64,000 nucleotides of DNA from Bacillota bacterium. GTDB taxonomy: Bacteria; Bacillota; Clostridia; Oscillospirales; Ruminococcaceae. Both the position numbers and the translations under genes were made by a program. This document shows, piece by piece, positions 51,111 through 60,090 of this stretch. Positions within the stretch are counted from its first letter, which is position 1, and every line of letters starts with the position of its first letter. The stretch lies in the NCBI GenBank assembly GCA_023388515.1, contig JAEWGD010000027.1, positions 1-64,000 of the forward strand. The letters run 5' to 3'. Under the pieces are notes generated by a model, which was not told the origin of the DNA, searched no databases, and saw only the letters and a program-made list of their open reading frames with translations.

Positions 51111-51680
51111 ATGGGTAGTGCTATTGTTGTAACAGGTGGAGAAAAGAGCAGAATTTTTTTTGATGAAATTTTATCGGAAGCAGCCTACAGAAATATCGTT
51201 ACCGTTTCAAATGCAGGTGAAGCAAGACGAGAATATATTAACCATGAATTTGATTTGTGTATTATTAACGCACCACTTACTGATGAATTTGGTATTAATG
51301 TTGCAATGTCGATTGCAGAAAATTATCAAACAACCGTTATTCTTTTTGTAAAAAGTGAACATTTTGAAGAAATATCGGAGAAAGCAGAGGGTAGTGGCAT
51401 TATCACCCTTCAAAAACCAGTTAACAGGTCGCTTTTTTGGAGTACGTTAAAGGTTGCAAATGCTATGCAACGAAAAATTGAACGAATTGGTAGCGAAAAT
51501 AGAAAACTGCTTCAAAAAATTGAAGATATAAAACTCACGGACCGTGCAAAATGTCTACTTATTTCTTTTTTGAAGATGACTGAAAATGAGGCACACAAAT
51601 ACATTGAAAAACAAGCAATGGATATGCGAGTTTCTAAAAGAGTGATAGCTGAAGAAGTTATTAAAACATATGAAAATTAA
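51111..51680 (+). CDS. ANTAR-domain antiterminator response regulator
   Basis: A 189-residue regulator. The N-terminal receiver-like domain (about 1-120) is degenerate: the phosphoacceptor position reads LCIINAPLTD, with no clear Asp in the usual place, and the switch Lys survives in LQKPVNRSLFW. A coiled linker leads to the ANTAR RNA-binding domain (135-188: LTDRAKCLLISFLKMTENEAHKYIEKQAMDMRVSKRVIAEEVI). ANTAR proteins bind paired hexaloop hairpins and prevent terminator formation. The hairpins in both nitrogen leaders (44179-44563) are its likely targets. The ATG 51111 follows AAAGGTGG. Confidence 0.9.
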   Translation: MGSAIVVTGGEKSRIFFDEILSEAAYRNIVTVSNAGEARREYINHEFDLCIINAPLTDEFGINVAMSIAENYQTTVILFVKSEHFEEISEKAEGSGIITLQKPVNRSLFWSTLKVANAMQRKIERIGSENRKLLQKIEDIKLTDRAKCLLISFLKMTENEAHKYIEKQAMDMRVSKRVIAEEVIKTYEN

Positions 51681-51835
51681 AGTTGGATGTGCAGTTTTCG
51701 TTATTGGAATAAAGTAAATGGTGGGAGAATTTCGTATAAAATCCAATAAGATTAATGATTTGGAATATTGATGTGTTACCATTGCGGTAGTATCTTGATT
51801 CTGAACATCCTTCTAAATTCATAATAAAACAAGAA

Positions 51836-51881
51836 AAATCGGCATAGTTGGTAATTCACACCAAACTATACCGATATTTTT
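51836..51881. terminator. Bidirectional terminator between ANTAR gene and leuA
   Basis: ATCGG.ATAGTT.GG / CC.AACTAT.CCGAT with flanking A and T runs serves the nitrogen operon (+) and leuA (-). Confidence 0.8.
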
Positions 51882-51951
51882 CTGAAATTAAGAATTTCTA
51901 AGAATAGCACATCAATGTCGGATAAAATTTGTTAATCCAAAACCAATATAA

Positions 51952-53628
51952 TTATTCATTTACTGCTTTATCTTTTATCATAATGTTTACTGCACTTACA
52001 AGAGCCTTGTTTGATGACGCTATAATATCAGTATCAATTCCAACACCCCAGTGAATAGTTCCGTCATCACCCTTAATACTAACATATGAAACAGCCTTAG
52101 AACTGGATGAACCATCTAAGTCATGCTCTTTATATGACTGCAATGAGTAGGACAAATTCAAACCTGATTTAATAGCACTACTAACAGCATTTAAACGTCC
52201 GTTTCCAAGAGCAGACAAAACTTTTGTTTCGCCGTTAAAGTCAACAGTAACACTTGCGTCAATACCATCAACCTGTTTATAATGTGTTTCAATTAATTTA
52301 ATCGGAGAGGTAATATTTACATACTTCTCATTGAATATTGCATAGACTTCATCAGGCATCAATTCCTTATGATTTTGGTCAGACACATTTTTTACAGCAT
52401 ATCCAAAATGCTCACGCATCTTAGCCGGCAAATCATAACCAAACTGCTGTTCAAGAATAAAGCCAATTCCACCCTTACCACTTTGGCTGTTTATGCGTAT
52501 AACATCGCCATCATATTCTCTGCCTATATCCTTAGGGTCAATAGGAAGATATGGTACATTCCAGTAGCAACAATCATTTTCCTCACGCCACTTCATGCCC
52601 TTTGCGATAGCATCTTGATGAGAGCCACTAAACGCTGCAAAAACAAGACTTCCACTATATGGCTGTCTATCATATATCTTCATTCTCGTAACACGTTCAT
52701 ACATTTCAGCAGTTTCAGGAATATTTTCAAGATTCAATTCTGGGTCAACACCCTGTGAAAACATATTTATAGCAAGCACTACAATATCAACATTACCTGT
52801 TCTTTCGCCATTTCCAAAAAGTGTACCCTCAATTCTATCAGCACCTGCAAGCAAGCCCAATTCGCTGTCAGCAACAGCACAACCTCTGTCATTATGCGGA
52901 TGAAGTGAAACAATAATATTCTCACGGTTATTCAAATTGTCGCACATATATTCAATCTGATTTGCATAAACATGGGACATGGAGTGCGATACAGTAACAG
53001 GTAGATTTATGATTACCTTATTATCAGCAGTTGGCTTCCATACATCAATAACAGCATTGCAAACCTCCAATGCGAATTCCATTTCAGTTCCAGTAAAGCT
53101 TTCAGGGGAGTATTCAAAACGGAAATTTCCCTCTGTTTTTTCTTTATATTCATTACAAAGCTTTGCACCAAATTGTGCAAGTTCAATTATTTCCTTTTTA
53201 TCACGCTTAAAAACTTGTTCACGTTGAGCAACGGAAGTTGAGTTATATAGGTGAACAATTGCGTTTTTCACGCCACTTAATGCCTCAAAGGTTTTAGCAA
53301 TAATATGCTCTCTGCTTTGAGTAAGCACCTGAATAGTAACATCATCAGGTATTAAGTTTTGCTCAATCAATGTTCGACAGAAGTTGAATTCTGTTTCAGA
53401 AGCAGCAGGGAAACCAATTTCAATTTCCTTAAATCCAACACCAACTAAAAACTTGAAAAATTCAAGCTTTTCATCAAGGCTCATTGGAATAATAAGTGCC
53501 TGATTTCCATCACGCAAATCAACACTACACCAAATTGGTGCTTTGTCAATATAGTTTTTTTGAGTCCATTTCATTTCAGTTTTCGGCGGTGCAAAAAATT
53601 GTCGAGTATACTTTTCAAAGTTTTTCAT
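51952..53628 (-). CDS. leuA: 2-isopropylmalate synthase
   Basis: Condenses acetyl-CoA with 2-oxoisovalerate, the first step of leucine synthesis. It has 558 residues: the TIM-barrel with the metal-binding WCSVDLRDGNQAL near 33-45, GFKEIEIGFPAASE near 68 and HPHNDRGCAVADSELGL near 237, and a C-terminal LeuA regulatory domain (about 430-550) for leucine feedback. The length and start (KYTRQFFAPPKTEMKW) fit the long LeuA type 2 form. The ATG 53628 follows GGGAGG. It sits apart from leuCDB and has its own T-box leader. Confidence 0.95.
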   Translation of the reverse strand: MKNFEKYTRQFFAPPKTEMKWTQKNYIDKAPIWCSVDLRDGNQALIIPMSLDEKLEFFKFLVGVGFKEIEIGFPAASETEFNFCRTLIEQNLIPDDVTIQVLTQSREHIIAKTFEALSGVKNAIVHLYNSTSVAQREQVFKRDKKEIIELAQFGAKLCNEYKEKTEGNFRFEYSPESFTGTEMEFALEVCNAVIDVWKPTADNKVIINLPVTVSHSMSHVYANQIEYMCDNLNNRENIIVSLHPHNDRGCAVADSELGLLAGADRIEGTLFGNGERTGNVDIVVLAINMFSQGVDPELNLENIPETAEMYERVTRMKIYDRQPYSGSLVFAAFSGSHQDAIAKGMKWREENDCCYWNVPYLPIDPKDIGREYDGDVIRINSQSGKGGIGFILEQQFGYDLPAKMREHFGYAVKNVSDQNHKELMPDEVYAIFNEKYVNITSPIKLIETHYKQVDGIDASVTVDFNGETKVLSALGNGRLNAVSSAIKSGLNLSYSLQSYKEHDLDGSSSSKAVSYVSIKGDDGTIHWGVGIDTDIIASSNKALVSAVNIMIKDKAVNE

Positions 53629-53639
53629 ATTCTTTTCCT

Positions 53640-53960
53640 CCCAAATAAAATATAGTTTATGTTTTTGGGCATAAAAAAACTCCGCTCCTATGCCCTTACA
53701 GCAAAGAGACGAAGTAAACTCCGCGGTACCACTCTTTTTGACACAATAGCCATATAACAGAAACAAAATGCTATAATCGTGTCCTCTCACCACATCAAAT
53801 AATGTGTATCTCTATAACGGGAGAACCCGTTCACGCCTACTTTAAAATTTCAGCGGACTGCTCAAGGATGAGTTATGATTAAACGACAATACTGCTTCGC
53901 ACCAAACAGCAGTTCTCTGAAAGAGTAGCTTAACTTTTTTTCCTATCGTTGCATTTACAA
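53640..53960 (-). promoter_or_regulatory. T-box riboswitch upstream of leuA
   Basis: The minus strand carries AGAGTGGTACCGCGGAG (53735-53719), the T-box antiterminator sequence, then a terminator CTTCGTCTC / GGAGCGGAG with seven T (53716-53672). The ~320-nt leader has room for stem I, with an AACTCATCC stretch where CTC would be a leucine specifier. T-boxes read the charging of a matching tRNA, here tRNA-Leu, and allow expression when it is uncharged. Confidence 0.92.
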
Positions 53961-53964
53961 ATAT

Positions 53965-53993
53965 ATTATAATACACTTTTTCAGTTTTGTCAA
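53965..53993 (-). promoter_or_regulatory. leuA promoter
   Basis: TTGACA (53993-53988), a 17-nt spacer and TATAAT (53970-53965) on the minus strand, just ahead of the T-box leader. Confidence 0.88.
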
Positions 53994-54085
53994 TACTTGT
54001 TTGAAAAAAAGCTTTATGATATAATGAATAGTGAATAGATATATGTATAGAATATTTTATAAGGAATAAAAAAAGGTGGGCAGAT

Positions 54086-54787
54086 ATGAAAAAACTTGAC
54101 AAAACAAATAAAATAAGGCTAGTTGCTATAATAATATTTCTTATTGTTTCAATTGTGATTACAGTTTTATCCATCCCTCTTTTGAGTAGCCTTAGAACTG
54201 AGGAGGGTAGACTTTTAATAAAGCAAAAGGTAGAAGAGTTTGGCATTTTTGCACCACTAATGTATATGTTTATCCACATGATTCAGGTAGTAATATCATT
54301 TATTCCAGGTGAACCGATTGAAATATTAGGTGGATTATTATTCGGTACATTTTGGGGATTAATATTTACACTTTTGGGAATTTTGGCAGGAAGCATAATT
54401 GTATACTACCTTGTTAAAAGCTTTGGAAAGCCCCTTGTTTATTCATTTGTATCAGAAGAAAAAATAAGTAAATATAAGATTTTGAACGATGAAAAAAGGC
54501 TGGAAATGCTAACATTTATACTGTTTTTATTGCCAGGAACACCAAAAGACGTGTTAACTTACATTATTCCTCTTACGAAAATTAATCCGATGAAATATTT
54601 TATGTTATCAACAGTTGCAAGAATTCCATCAATAGCAACCTCAGTTTTTGTCGGGGCATCAATAGGTAAGGGAAATATCCTCATAAGCGTTATAATTTTT
54701 GCCCTTACGGGAGCATTAGGTGTAGTGGGGATTTTATATAATAATAAGATGAACAAAAAGAATAAAGAAGAGGAAAAGAATAGCTGA
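54086..54787 (+). CDS. TVP38/TMEM64 (VTT domain) membrane protein
   Basis: A 233-residue integral membrane protein with a VTT/SNARE-associated domain (about 65-190). The signature is FIPGEPIEILGGLLFGTFWGLIFTLLGILAGSIIVYYLVKSFGK, followed by LFLLPGTPKDVLTYIIPLTKINPMKYF. DedA-superfamily proteins of this kind are linked to lipid scrambling or flipping. The tail is lysine-rich. The ATG follows AGGTGGG. Its stop lies 2 bases from the end of the convergent next gene, with no visible terminator between them. Confidence 0.9.
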   Translation: MKKLDKTNKIRLVAIIIFLIVSIVITVLSIPLLSSLRTEEGRLLIKQKVEEFGIFAPLMYMFIHMIQVVISFIPGEPIEILGGLLFGTFWGLIFTLLGILAGSIIVYYLVKSFGKPLVYSFVSEEKISKYKILNDEKRLEMLTFILFLLPGTPKDVLTYIIPLTKINPMKYFMLSTVARIPSIATSVFVGASIGKGNILISVIIFALTGALGVVGILYNNKMNKKNKEEEKNS

Positions 54788-54788
54788 C

Positions 54789-55331
54789 TTAATGCTTTTT
54801 GCCAACTATTTTTGGTTTAAGCCACTTTGTGTATAAGGTTTTACATCCACTTAATGAATAGTCATATAACAGGAAAATAACATTGGTAAATGTTAGGAAT
54901 ATCCACAAAGCGTATTTGCCAAACTCTTGGAATTCATCAGCCATCTCTGTCATACCAAAAATGTGTATAGTAATATTGAAATTTAGTATTACACAAAAAT
55001 TATAAACAGCTAATTTTATAAGATATTGTGGAATTTTAAGTTTTATTTTTTCGATATATTCTTTTATAATAGGATAGTGCCCGAAAAATAGTATGAAAAT
55101 CAAGGCAGCCTCCTTATCGAAAGTGACGAAAATGGAGATTACACTTACTGATGCATATGTAAGGAATGCCCATTTAGAATTAATTTCAGTACTTATTATG
55201 GTTATAAGTGCCCCCGCAATCATCGGCAACACTAGGTAAAGTACAGGGAAAACCCCTGTTAAAAACATCGCAAAAAGGCAGAGTGCAGACACAATTCCAC
55301 CTAATGCTACACGATAGCTTATATTGTTCAT
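54789..55331 (-). CDS. Integral membrane protein, possibly S-component-like
   Basis: A 180-residue protein with five or six hydrophobic segments (for example YRVALGGIVSALCLFAMFLTGVFPVLYLVLPMIAGALIT). The N terminus resembles substrate-binding S components of ECF transporters, and an ECF ATPase gene lies 1.2 kb away on the other strand, so a link is possible but unproven. The C-terminal half (FGHYPIIKEYIEKIKLKIPQYLIKLAVYNFCVILN) matches no domain I know. Confidence 0.75.
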   Translation of the reverse strand: MNNISYRVALGGIVSALCLFAMFLTGVFPVLYLVLPMIAGALITIISTEINSKWAFLTYASVSVISIFVTFDKEAALIFILFFGHYPIIKEYIEKIKLKIPQYLIKLAVYNFCVILNFNITIHIFGMTEMADEFQEFGKYALWIFLTFTNVIFLLYDYSLSGCKTLYTKWLKPKIVGKKH

Positions 55332-55449
55332 TTCACATTATCTCCTAATTTTATATATCATATTAATTTTAACAGCTATAATAATGTTTGTCAATCATGA
55401 TAGTTGTGAATTTTTAAAGTGAAAGATTGGTGAAAGATTGACTTAGTGC

Positions 55450-55478
55450 TTGACAAGTAAATTTCGAAAGTGTATAAT
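55450..55478 (+). promoter_or_regulatory. Promoter of the cohesin-related lipoprotein gene
   Basis: TTGACA (55450-55455), a 17-nt spacer and TATAAT (55473-55478), 80 bases before the start codon. Confidence 0.85.
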
Positions 55479-55557
55479 TAAATAAAACTGTGGTGATTTA
55501 TTATTTGTGAATAATATAAAAATGTGTATGAAAAGTTTAATATTTAAGGAGCTAAAA

Positions 55558-56424
55558 ATGAAAAAAATAAAAAAGACCCTAATTATAGTAGGAATTATTT
55601 GTGCAATGTCAGTTTCGTTTACTGCTTGTGAAAAAGACTCTAACAACTCAAAACTTAGTCCTTTATCAAGCAAAGCGGCAGAAACTACCGAGAAGGATAA
55701 GGATGCAGATGCACTAAATAAAGCTATGCAAGATGGTGATATTCTTTTTAATGTTGATGGTAACATATTGCTAGATGGAGATAAACTACCAGTTAAAGAT
55801 GGTGACTCTTCTTCAGGTGCAGGTGATTCAAGTAAAGCTGATAGTGGTGCAAGTAGTGGTGCATCAAATAGCAATGGTAATTCAAGTGGCGACACTAATT
55901 CAAATGTAGATAACTCATCTTCGGGCAGTTCAGGACAAGTTGCAAGACCTGAGTATAAAACCATTCAGACTTATTGGGTTGACGATAAACTGCAAAAAGA
56001 TTATATTTTTGACGGTGAATTCTTGCTGTTTACATTTAAGATTAAAGACAATGCTATAAATGGAACATATCCAATCAGCTTTAAAAGAACTGATTTCGCT
56101 GACTATGGCACAAATGATTCAGTTGATGAAAATGGGAAAAAGATAGAAGGAATTAAATCAAAGATTCTAGATGTTAAAGTTGTTGATGGATCTGTAACTG
56201 TTGGCGGAACTGCTAAAAAGGGTGAAACAGTTTTTGGAAGTGTATTTGCAATGATTGTATCAAATGAAAGCGGTAACGCTGGTGATGAAGTGACTGTTGG
56301 TATTGATTTAAAAAACAATCCAGGATTTGTCGGAGTTGATATACACTTGCAATATGATAGCAATGTTCTTGAGGTTGTAAAAACAAGTTCAGGTAAGGAT
56401 TTTAAGGCAGCAATAAATAAATAA
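55558..56424 (+). CDS. Lipoprotein spanning two half cohesin domains
   Basis: A 288-residue lipoprotein. Signal peptide with lipobox (VSFTAC near 20-23), then an acidic and Ser/Gly/Asn-rich linker (30-125). The remainder reads like the second half of a cohesin (EFLLFTFKIKDNAINGTYPI...ILDVKVVDGSVTVGG, about 150-225) followed by the first half of another (SNESGNAGDEVTVGIDLKNNPGFVGVDIHLQYDSNVLEVV, about 240-280), and then stops. A cohesin normally begins with the latter and ends with the former. It may be a circularly permuted cohesin or a relic of a tandem-cohesin scaffoldin. ATG 55558 follows AAGGAG. Confidence 0.8.
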   Translation: MKKIKKTLIIVGIICAMSVSFTACEKDSNNSKLSPLSSKAAETTEKDKDADALNKAMQDGDILFNVDGNILLDGDKLPVKDGDSSSGAGDSSKADSGASSGASNSNGNSSGDTNSNVDNSSSGSSGQVARPEYKTIQTYWVDDKLQKDYIFDGEFLLFTFKIKDNAINGTYPISFKRTDFADYGTNDSVDENGKKIEGIKSKILDVKVVDGSVTVGGTAKKGETVFGSVFAMIVSNESGNAGDEVTVGIDLKNNPGFVGVDIHLQYDSNVLEVVKTSSGKDFKAAINK

Positions 56425-56443
56425 TTAAAATTAAATGTTAACT

Positions 56444-56499
56444 ACACTCATGAAATCAGCTGTATTTTTATATGGCTGATTAAATGGGTGCTTTTTTTA
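56444..56499 (+). terminator. Terminator of the lipoprotein gene
   Basis: ACAC.CAT..AATCAGC / GCTGATT..ATG.GTG is followed by seven T. Confidence 0.8.
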
Positions 56500-56576
56500 T
56501 GAGTAAAGCTTGAAAAGTCATGAAATTTATGTTACTATAATTGAGAATAAGGAATGCGTAAAATGGGGGATTTTTA

Positions 56577-58268
56577 TTGGATATTGTAAAAATAAGTGGT
56601 TTGAGTTTTAGTTACCCACAAAAAAATAATATACTTAATAATATAAATTTATCTGTATTAGATGGCGAATTTATTGTTGTTTTTGGTGAAACTGGCTGTG
56701 GAAAAACTACTTTATTGAAACTTCTCAAGCCCGAAAATTCTCCTGTTGGAAAGATGAGTGGCGAGATAAAATTCAAAGGTGTTGACATTAGTAAGCTAGA
56801 TAAAAGGGTGTCAGCTTGTGAAATTGGGTTTGTGATGCAGAACCCTGAAGCACAGATTGTGACGGATAAGGTGAAGCATGAACTGGCTTTTGGACTTGAA
56901 AATATGGGAGTGAATTCTACTGAAATCAGAAGGAGAGTTGCTGAAACAGCTAACTTTTTTGGAATAAGTGGTTGGTATCACAAAAGCACTGCCGAATTGT
57001 CGGGAGGGCAGAAACAGATACTGAATTTAGCGTCAATTCTTGTTATGCAACCTAAGTTACTCATTTTAGATGAGCCTACTTCACATCTTGACCCGATAGC
57101 ATCATCTGAATTTATCTCACTGTTAAAGAGGCTTAATGATGAACTGGGGATAACTGTAATTATTTCAGAACATAGGCTTGAAGAAATTTTTCCGATTGCA
57201 GATAAAGCAGTTGCTATGGAAAGTGGTGGGATATTGTTTTGCGATAGCCCTAGAGCAGTGAGTAATCAGCTTAGAAACATAAGGAATGACCACCCAATGC
57301 TTTTTAGTTTGCCTAGTGCAACGAGGATTTATAATGGATTAAATGCAAAAACAGATTGCCCTTTGACGGTTAAAGAGGGGATGAAATATTTGTTGTATAA
57401 TTACAAGAATGATATAGTAGAATTGGAAAATGAGTATGTTAATTCAACTAAAAAAGAAATTGCAGTTGAGCTGAAAAACGTCTATTTTAAGTATGATAAG
57501 AACTCCGCTGATGTTTTATCAGGAGTGGATTTGCAGGTTAATAAAGGTGAGATATTTACAATTTTAGGTGGAAATGGTGCAGGAAAAACAACTACATTGA
57601 ATGTTATTTTTGGCAAAAATAAGCCTTATTCGGGCAAGGTTTTGGTTGATGGAAAAAATATTAAGTCATATAAATATCAAGAATTATATCATCATAATAT
57701 TGCATTTCTTCCACAAAACCCTCAAACAATTTTATTGAAAACAACGGTTAAAGCTGACTTTTATATGGTTTGTAAGGCTATGAATTATTCTGATGAGGAA
57801 AGCGAAAAGCTAATTGCTGAAACTGCTGATATGCTAAATATCACACCGTTACTGGGGGTTCACCCATTTGATTTAAGTGGTGGTGAGCAACAAAAAACTG
57901 CAATTGCGAAGTTGCTATTGCTGAAGCCGAAGATACTTCTATTTGATGAGCCAACGAAAGCAATTGATGCCTATTCAAAAATAAACTTAGGAGCTATTTT
58001 TCAACAACTAAAAAGAAAAGGTATGACTATAATAATCGTTAGTCATGACGTGGAATTTTCGGCCATAAACTCGGACAGGTGTGCAATGTTTTTTAATGGC
58101 GAGATAGTTTCTGTTGATTCTCCTAAAAGATTTTTTTCAAGTAATAGCTTTTATACAACAGGTGCTAGCAGGATTTCCAGAAATAGGTATACAAATGCTA
58201 TTTCTTGCGATGATGTGGTTAGACTATGTAACTTAAACGGGCTGAAAAGTAAAAATAACCAAACATAA
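56577..58268 (+). CDS. ECF-type ABC transporter ATPase, two fused domains
   Basis: A 563-residue protein with two complete ABC ATPase domains, as in fused EcfA1-EcfA2 proteins that power vitamin or cobalt uptake. Domain 1: Walker A GETGCGKTT near 38, signature LSGGQKQ near 140, Walker B LLILDEPTSHLDP near 160. Domain 2: GGNGAGKTT near 330, LSGGEQQKTAIAKLL near 438, ILLFDEPTKAID near 460. The TTG start follows GGGGGA. No EcfT gene is adjacent; a possible S-component-like protein lies nearby on the other strand. Transport direction and substrate cannot be told. Confidence 0.88.
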   Translation: MDIVKISGLSFSYPQKNNILNNINLSVLDGEFIVVFGETGCGKTTLLKLLKPENSPVGKMSGEIKFKGVDISKLDKRVSACEIGFVMQNPEAQIVTDKVKHELAFGLENMGVNSTEIRRRVAETANFFGISGWYHKSTAELSGGQKQILNLASILVMQPKLLILDEPTSHLDPIASSEFISLLKRLNDELGITVIISEHRLEEIFPIADKAVAMESGGILFCDSPRAVSNQLRNIRNDHPMLFSLPSATRIYNGLNAKTDCPLTVKEGMKYLLYNYKNDIVELENEYVNSTKKEIAVELKNVYFKYDKNSADVLSGVDLQVNKGEIFTILGGNGAGKTTTLNVIFGKNKPYSGKVLVDGKNIKSYKYQELYHHNIAFLPQNPQTILLKTTVKADFYMVCKAMNYSDEESEKLIAETADMLNITPLLGVHPFDLSGGEQQKTAIAKLLLLKPKILLFDEPTKAIDAYSKINLGAIFQQLKRKGMTIIIVSHDVEFSAINSDRCAMFFNGEIVSVDSPKRFFSSNSFYTTGASRISRNRYTNAISCDDVVRLCNLNGLKSKNNQT

Positions 58269-58428
58269 TTTGAAAAATTGTATGACTTTATTTAAGCAAT
58301 TGCTTGACAATTTGGCTATTTTGATGTAATATTATAATAATAATATGTATATTATATGTTTATTCATAGTACTACAATAGGTTATATGTAATATAATCAC
58401 ATACTTTTAAAAATAAGGGGGAGAAGTG

Positions 58429-60021
58429 ATGAGTTTTTTTAAAAGAGCTATTGCAGGCGTGGCGTCAATTGCGTTATTAGCTTGCTTAATCCCATCTAGT
58501 TCATTGCAAGATTCAGCTAAAGCTGCTGCTACAAATGATCACTGGAATGACGATTGGCTTCATGTTAAGGGTAATAAAATTTTAGATATGAACGGCAATG
58601 AGGTTTGGCTGACGGGTGTTAACTGGTTCGGCATGAACTGTACTGAGAATATTTTCCACGGATGGTGGGCTAGTGTTGAGATTTCTGAAATGATTTCGGG
58701 CATTGCTGATAAGGGATTTAATATTATTCGTGTTCCTATTTCTACTGAACTTCTGGTTAGCTGGATGGACGGTACTCCACTTGAGGCGAAAGGCGTTACT
58801 GCTTATGATGACACAATGGGTGGGGGCATTAATATAGACCTTGTTCCCATTAAAACAGATTCTATGGCACTTTTTGACTACTTTATGGCACAGTGCAAGG
58901 AGTATGGCATAAAGGTTATGATAGATATTCACAGTGCCGAATCCGATAACTCAGGTCATGATAAGCCACTTTGGTATCACGGAGCATTTGATACAGATGA
59001 CTGGATAGATTCTCTTGTTTGGCTTGCGGACAAGTATAAGAATGACGATACATTGCTTGCTTATGACCTGAAAAATGAGCCTCACGGTAAGGCGAATGAT
59101 ACAGCGAGAGCTAAGTGGGACGATTCTACGGATGTTGATAACTGGCGTTATGCTGCGGAAACTTGTGGAAAGAAAATTCTTGAAGTTAATCCTCATGCAT
59201 TGATTTTAGTTGAGGGTGTTGAAGTTTATCCAGTTGAGGGGCATACTTATGCAGAGCCACCTATTGGTTATCCAGTAATTACAAATTATTACGGAGCATG
59301 GTGGGGTGGAAACCTTAGAGGTGTTAAAGATCACCCAATCAATCTTAAAAACCCATTAACTGGAAGCTCTCAACTTGTTTATTCACCTCATGAATATGGT
59401 CCTTCTGTTTATGCTCAGGCGTGGTTTAATAAGGACTTTACTCTTCAGACACTCCACGATGATTATATGCATGACACATGGGATTATTTGTTACCAGATT
59501 ATCCGTTGCTTATTGGTGAGTGGGGTGGACATATGGATGACGGAATTAACCAAAAGTGGATGACAATCTTGCGTGATTATATGATTGAGAATAAAGTTCA
59601 TCACACGTTCTGGTGCTATAATCCTAACTCGGGTGATACGGGTGGGCTTATTGGAAATGACTGGAAAACATGGGATGAGGAGAAATATGGGTTAGTTGAG
59701 CCTTCGCTTTGGCAGAATGATGGTGGCAAGTTTATCGGTCTTGATCATCAAGTTCCACTTGGTAAGAATGGTATAACTGTGTCTGAACATTATGGCTCGG
59801 AGGTTATTGTTCCGCCAGTTCCAAATGTTGTAGGTGATATTAACGGGGATAAAAAAGTGGATATTGCTGATTTAGTGCTTGCAAAAAGATATGTTTTAGG
59901 CAACTATAAGAATAGCAGTGCTAAAAATGGAGATGTTAACAAAGATGGCAAAGTTAATGTTTTTGATGTAACATTGTATATAAAATACTTGTTGGGGCAG
60001 ATTGATTCTTTCCCACAATAA
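58429..60021 (+). CDS. GH5 cellulase/endoglucanase with type I dockerin
   Basis: A secreted glycoside hydrolase family 5 enzyme of 530 residues. Signal peptide (1-35, ...LLACLIPSSSLQDSAKAA), catalytic domain (about 40-440) with the acid/base Glu in YDLKNEPHG near 217 and the nucleophile Glu in LLIGEWGGH near 364. A C-terminal dockerin (about 470-528) has two calcium-binding repeats, DINGDKKVDIADLVLAKRYVLG and DVNKDGKVNVFDVTLYIKYLLG. The dockerin would dock it to a cohesin on a scaffoldin, so the organism probably builds a cellulosome-like complex. ATG 58429 follows GGGGGAG. Confidence 0.93.
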   Translation: MSFFKRAIAGVASIALLACLIPSSSLQDSAKAAATNDHWNDDWLHVKGNKILDMNGNEVWLTGVNWFGMNCTENIFHGWWASVEISEMISGIADKGFNIIRVPISTELLVSWMDGTPLEAKGVTAYDDTMGGGINIDLVPIKTDSMALFDYFMAQCKEYGIKVMIDIHSAESDNSGHDKPLWYHGAFDTDDWIDSLVWLADKYKNDDTLLAYDLKNEPHGKANDTARAKWDDSTDVDNWRYAAETCGKKILEVNPHALILVEGVEVYPVEGHTYAEPPIGYPVITNYYGAWWGGNLRGVKDHPINLKNPLTGSSQLVYSPHEYGPSVYAQAWFNKDFTLQTLHDDYMHDTWDYLLPDYPLLIGEWGGHMDDGINQKWMTILRDYMIENKVHHTFWCYNPNSGDTGGLIGNDWKTWDEEKYGLVEPSLWQNDGGKFIGLDHQVPLGKNGITVSEHYGSEVIVPPVPNVVGDINGDKKVDIADLVLAKRYVLGNYKNSSAKNGDVNKDGKVNVFDVTLYIKYLLGQIDSFPQ

Positions 60022-60044
60022 GTTAAGGCATTATGGTGTGAATA

Positions 60045-60079
60045 GGTGTGCGATGGAGATAGTCATCGCACACCTTTTT
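60045..60079 (+). terminator. Terminator of the cellulase gene
   Basis: The perfect 10-bp stem GGTGTGCGAT / ATCGCACACC is followed by six T. Confidence 0.88.
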
Positions 60080-60090
60080 TACTTTCGCTA

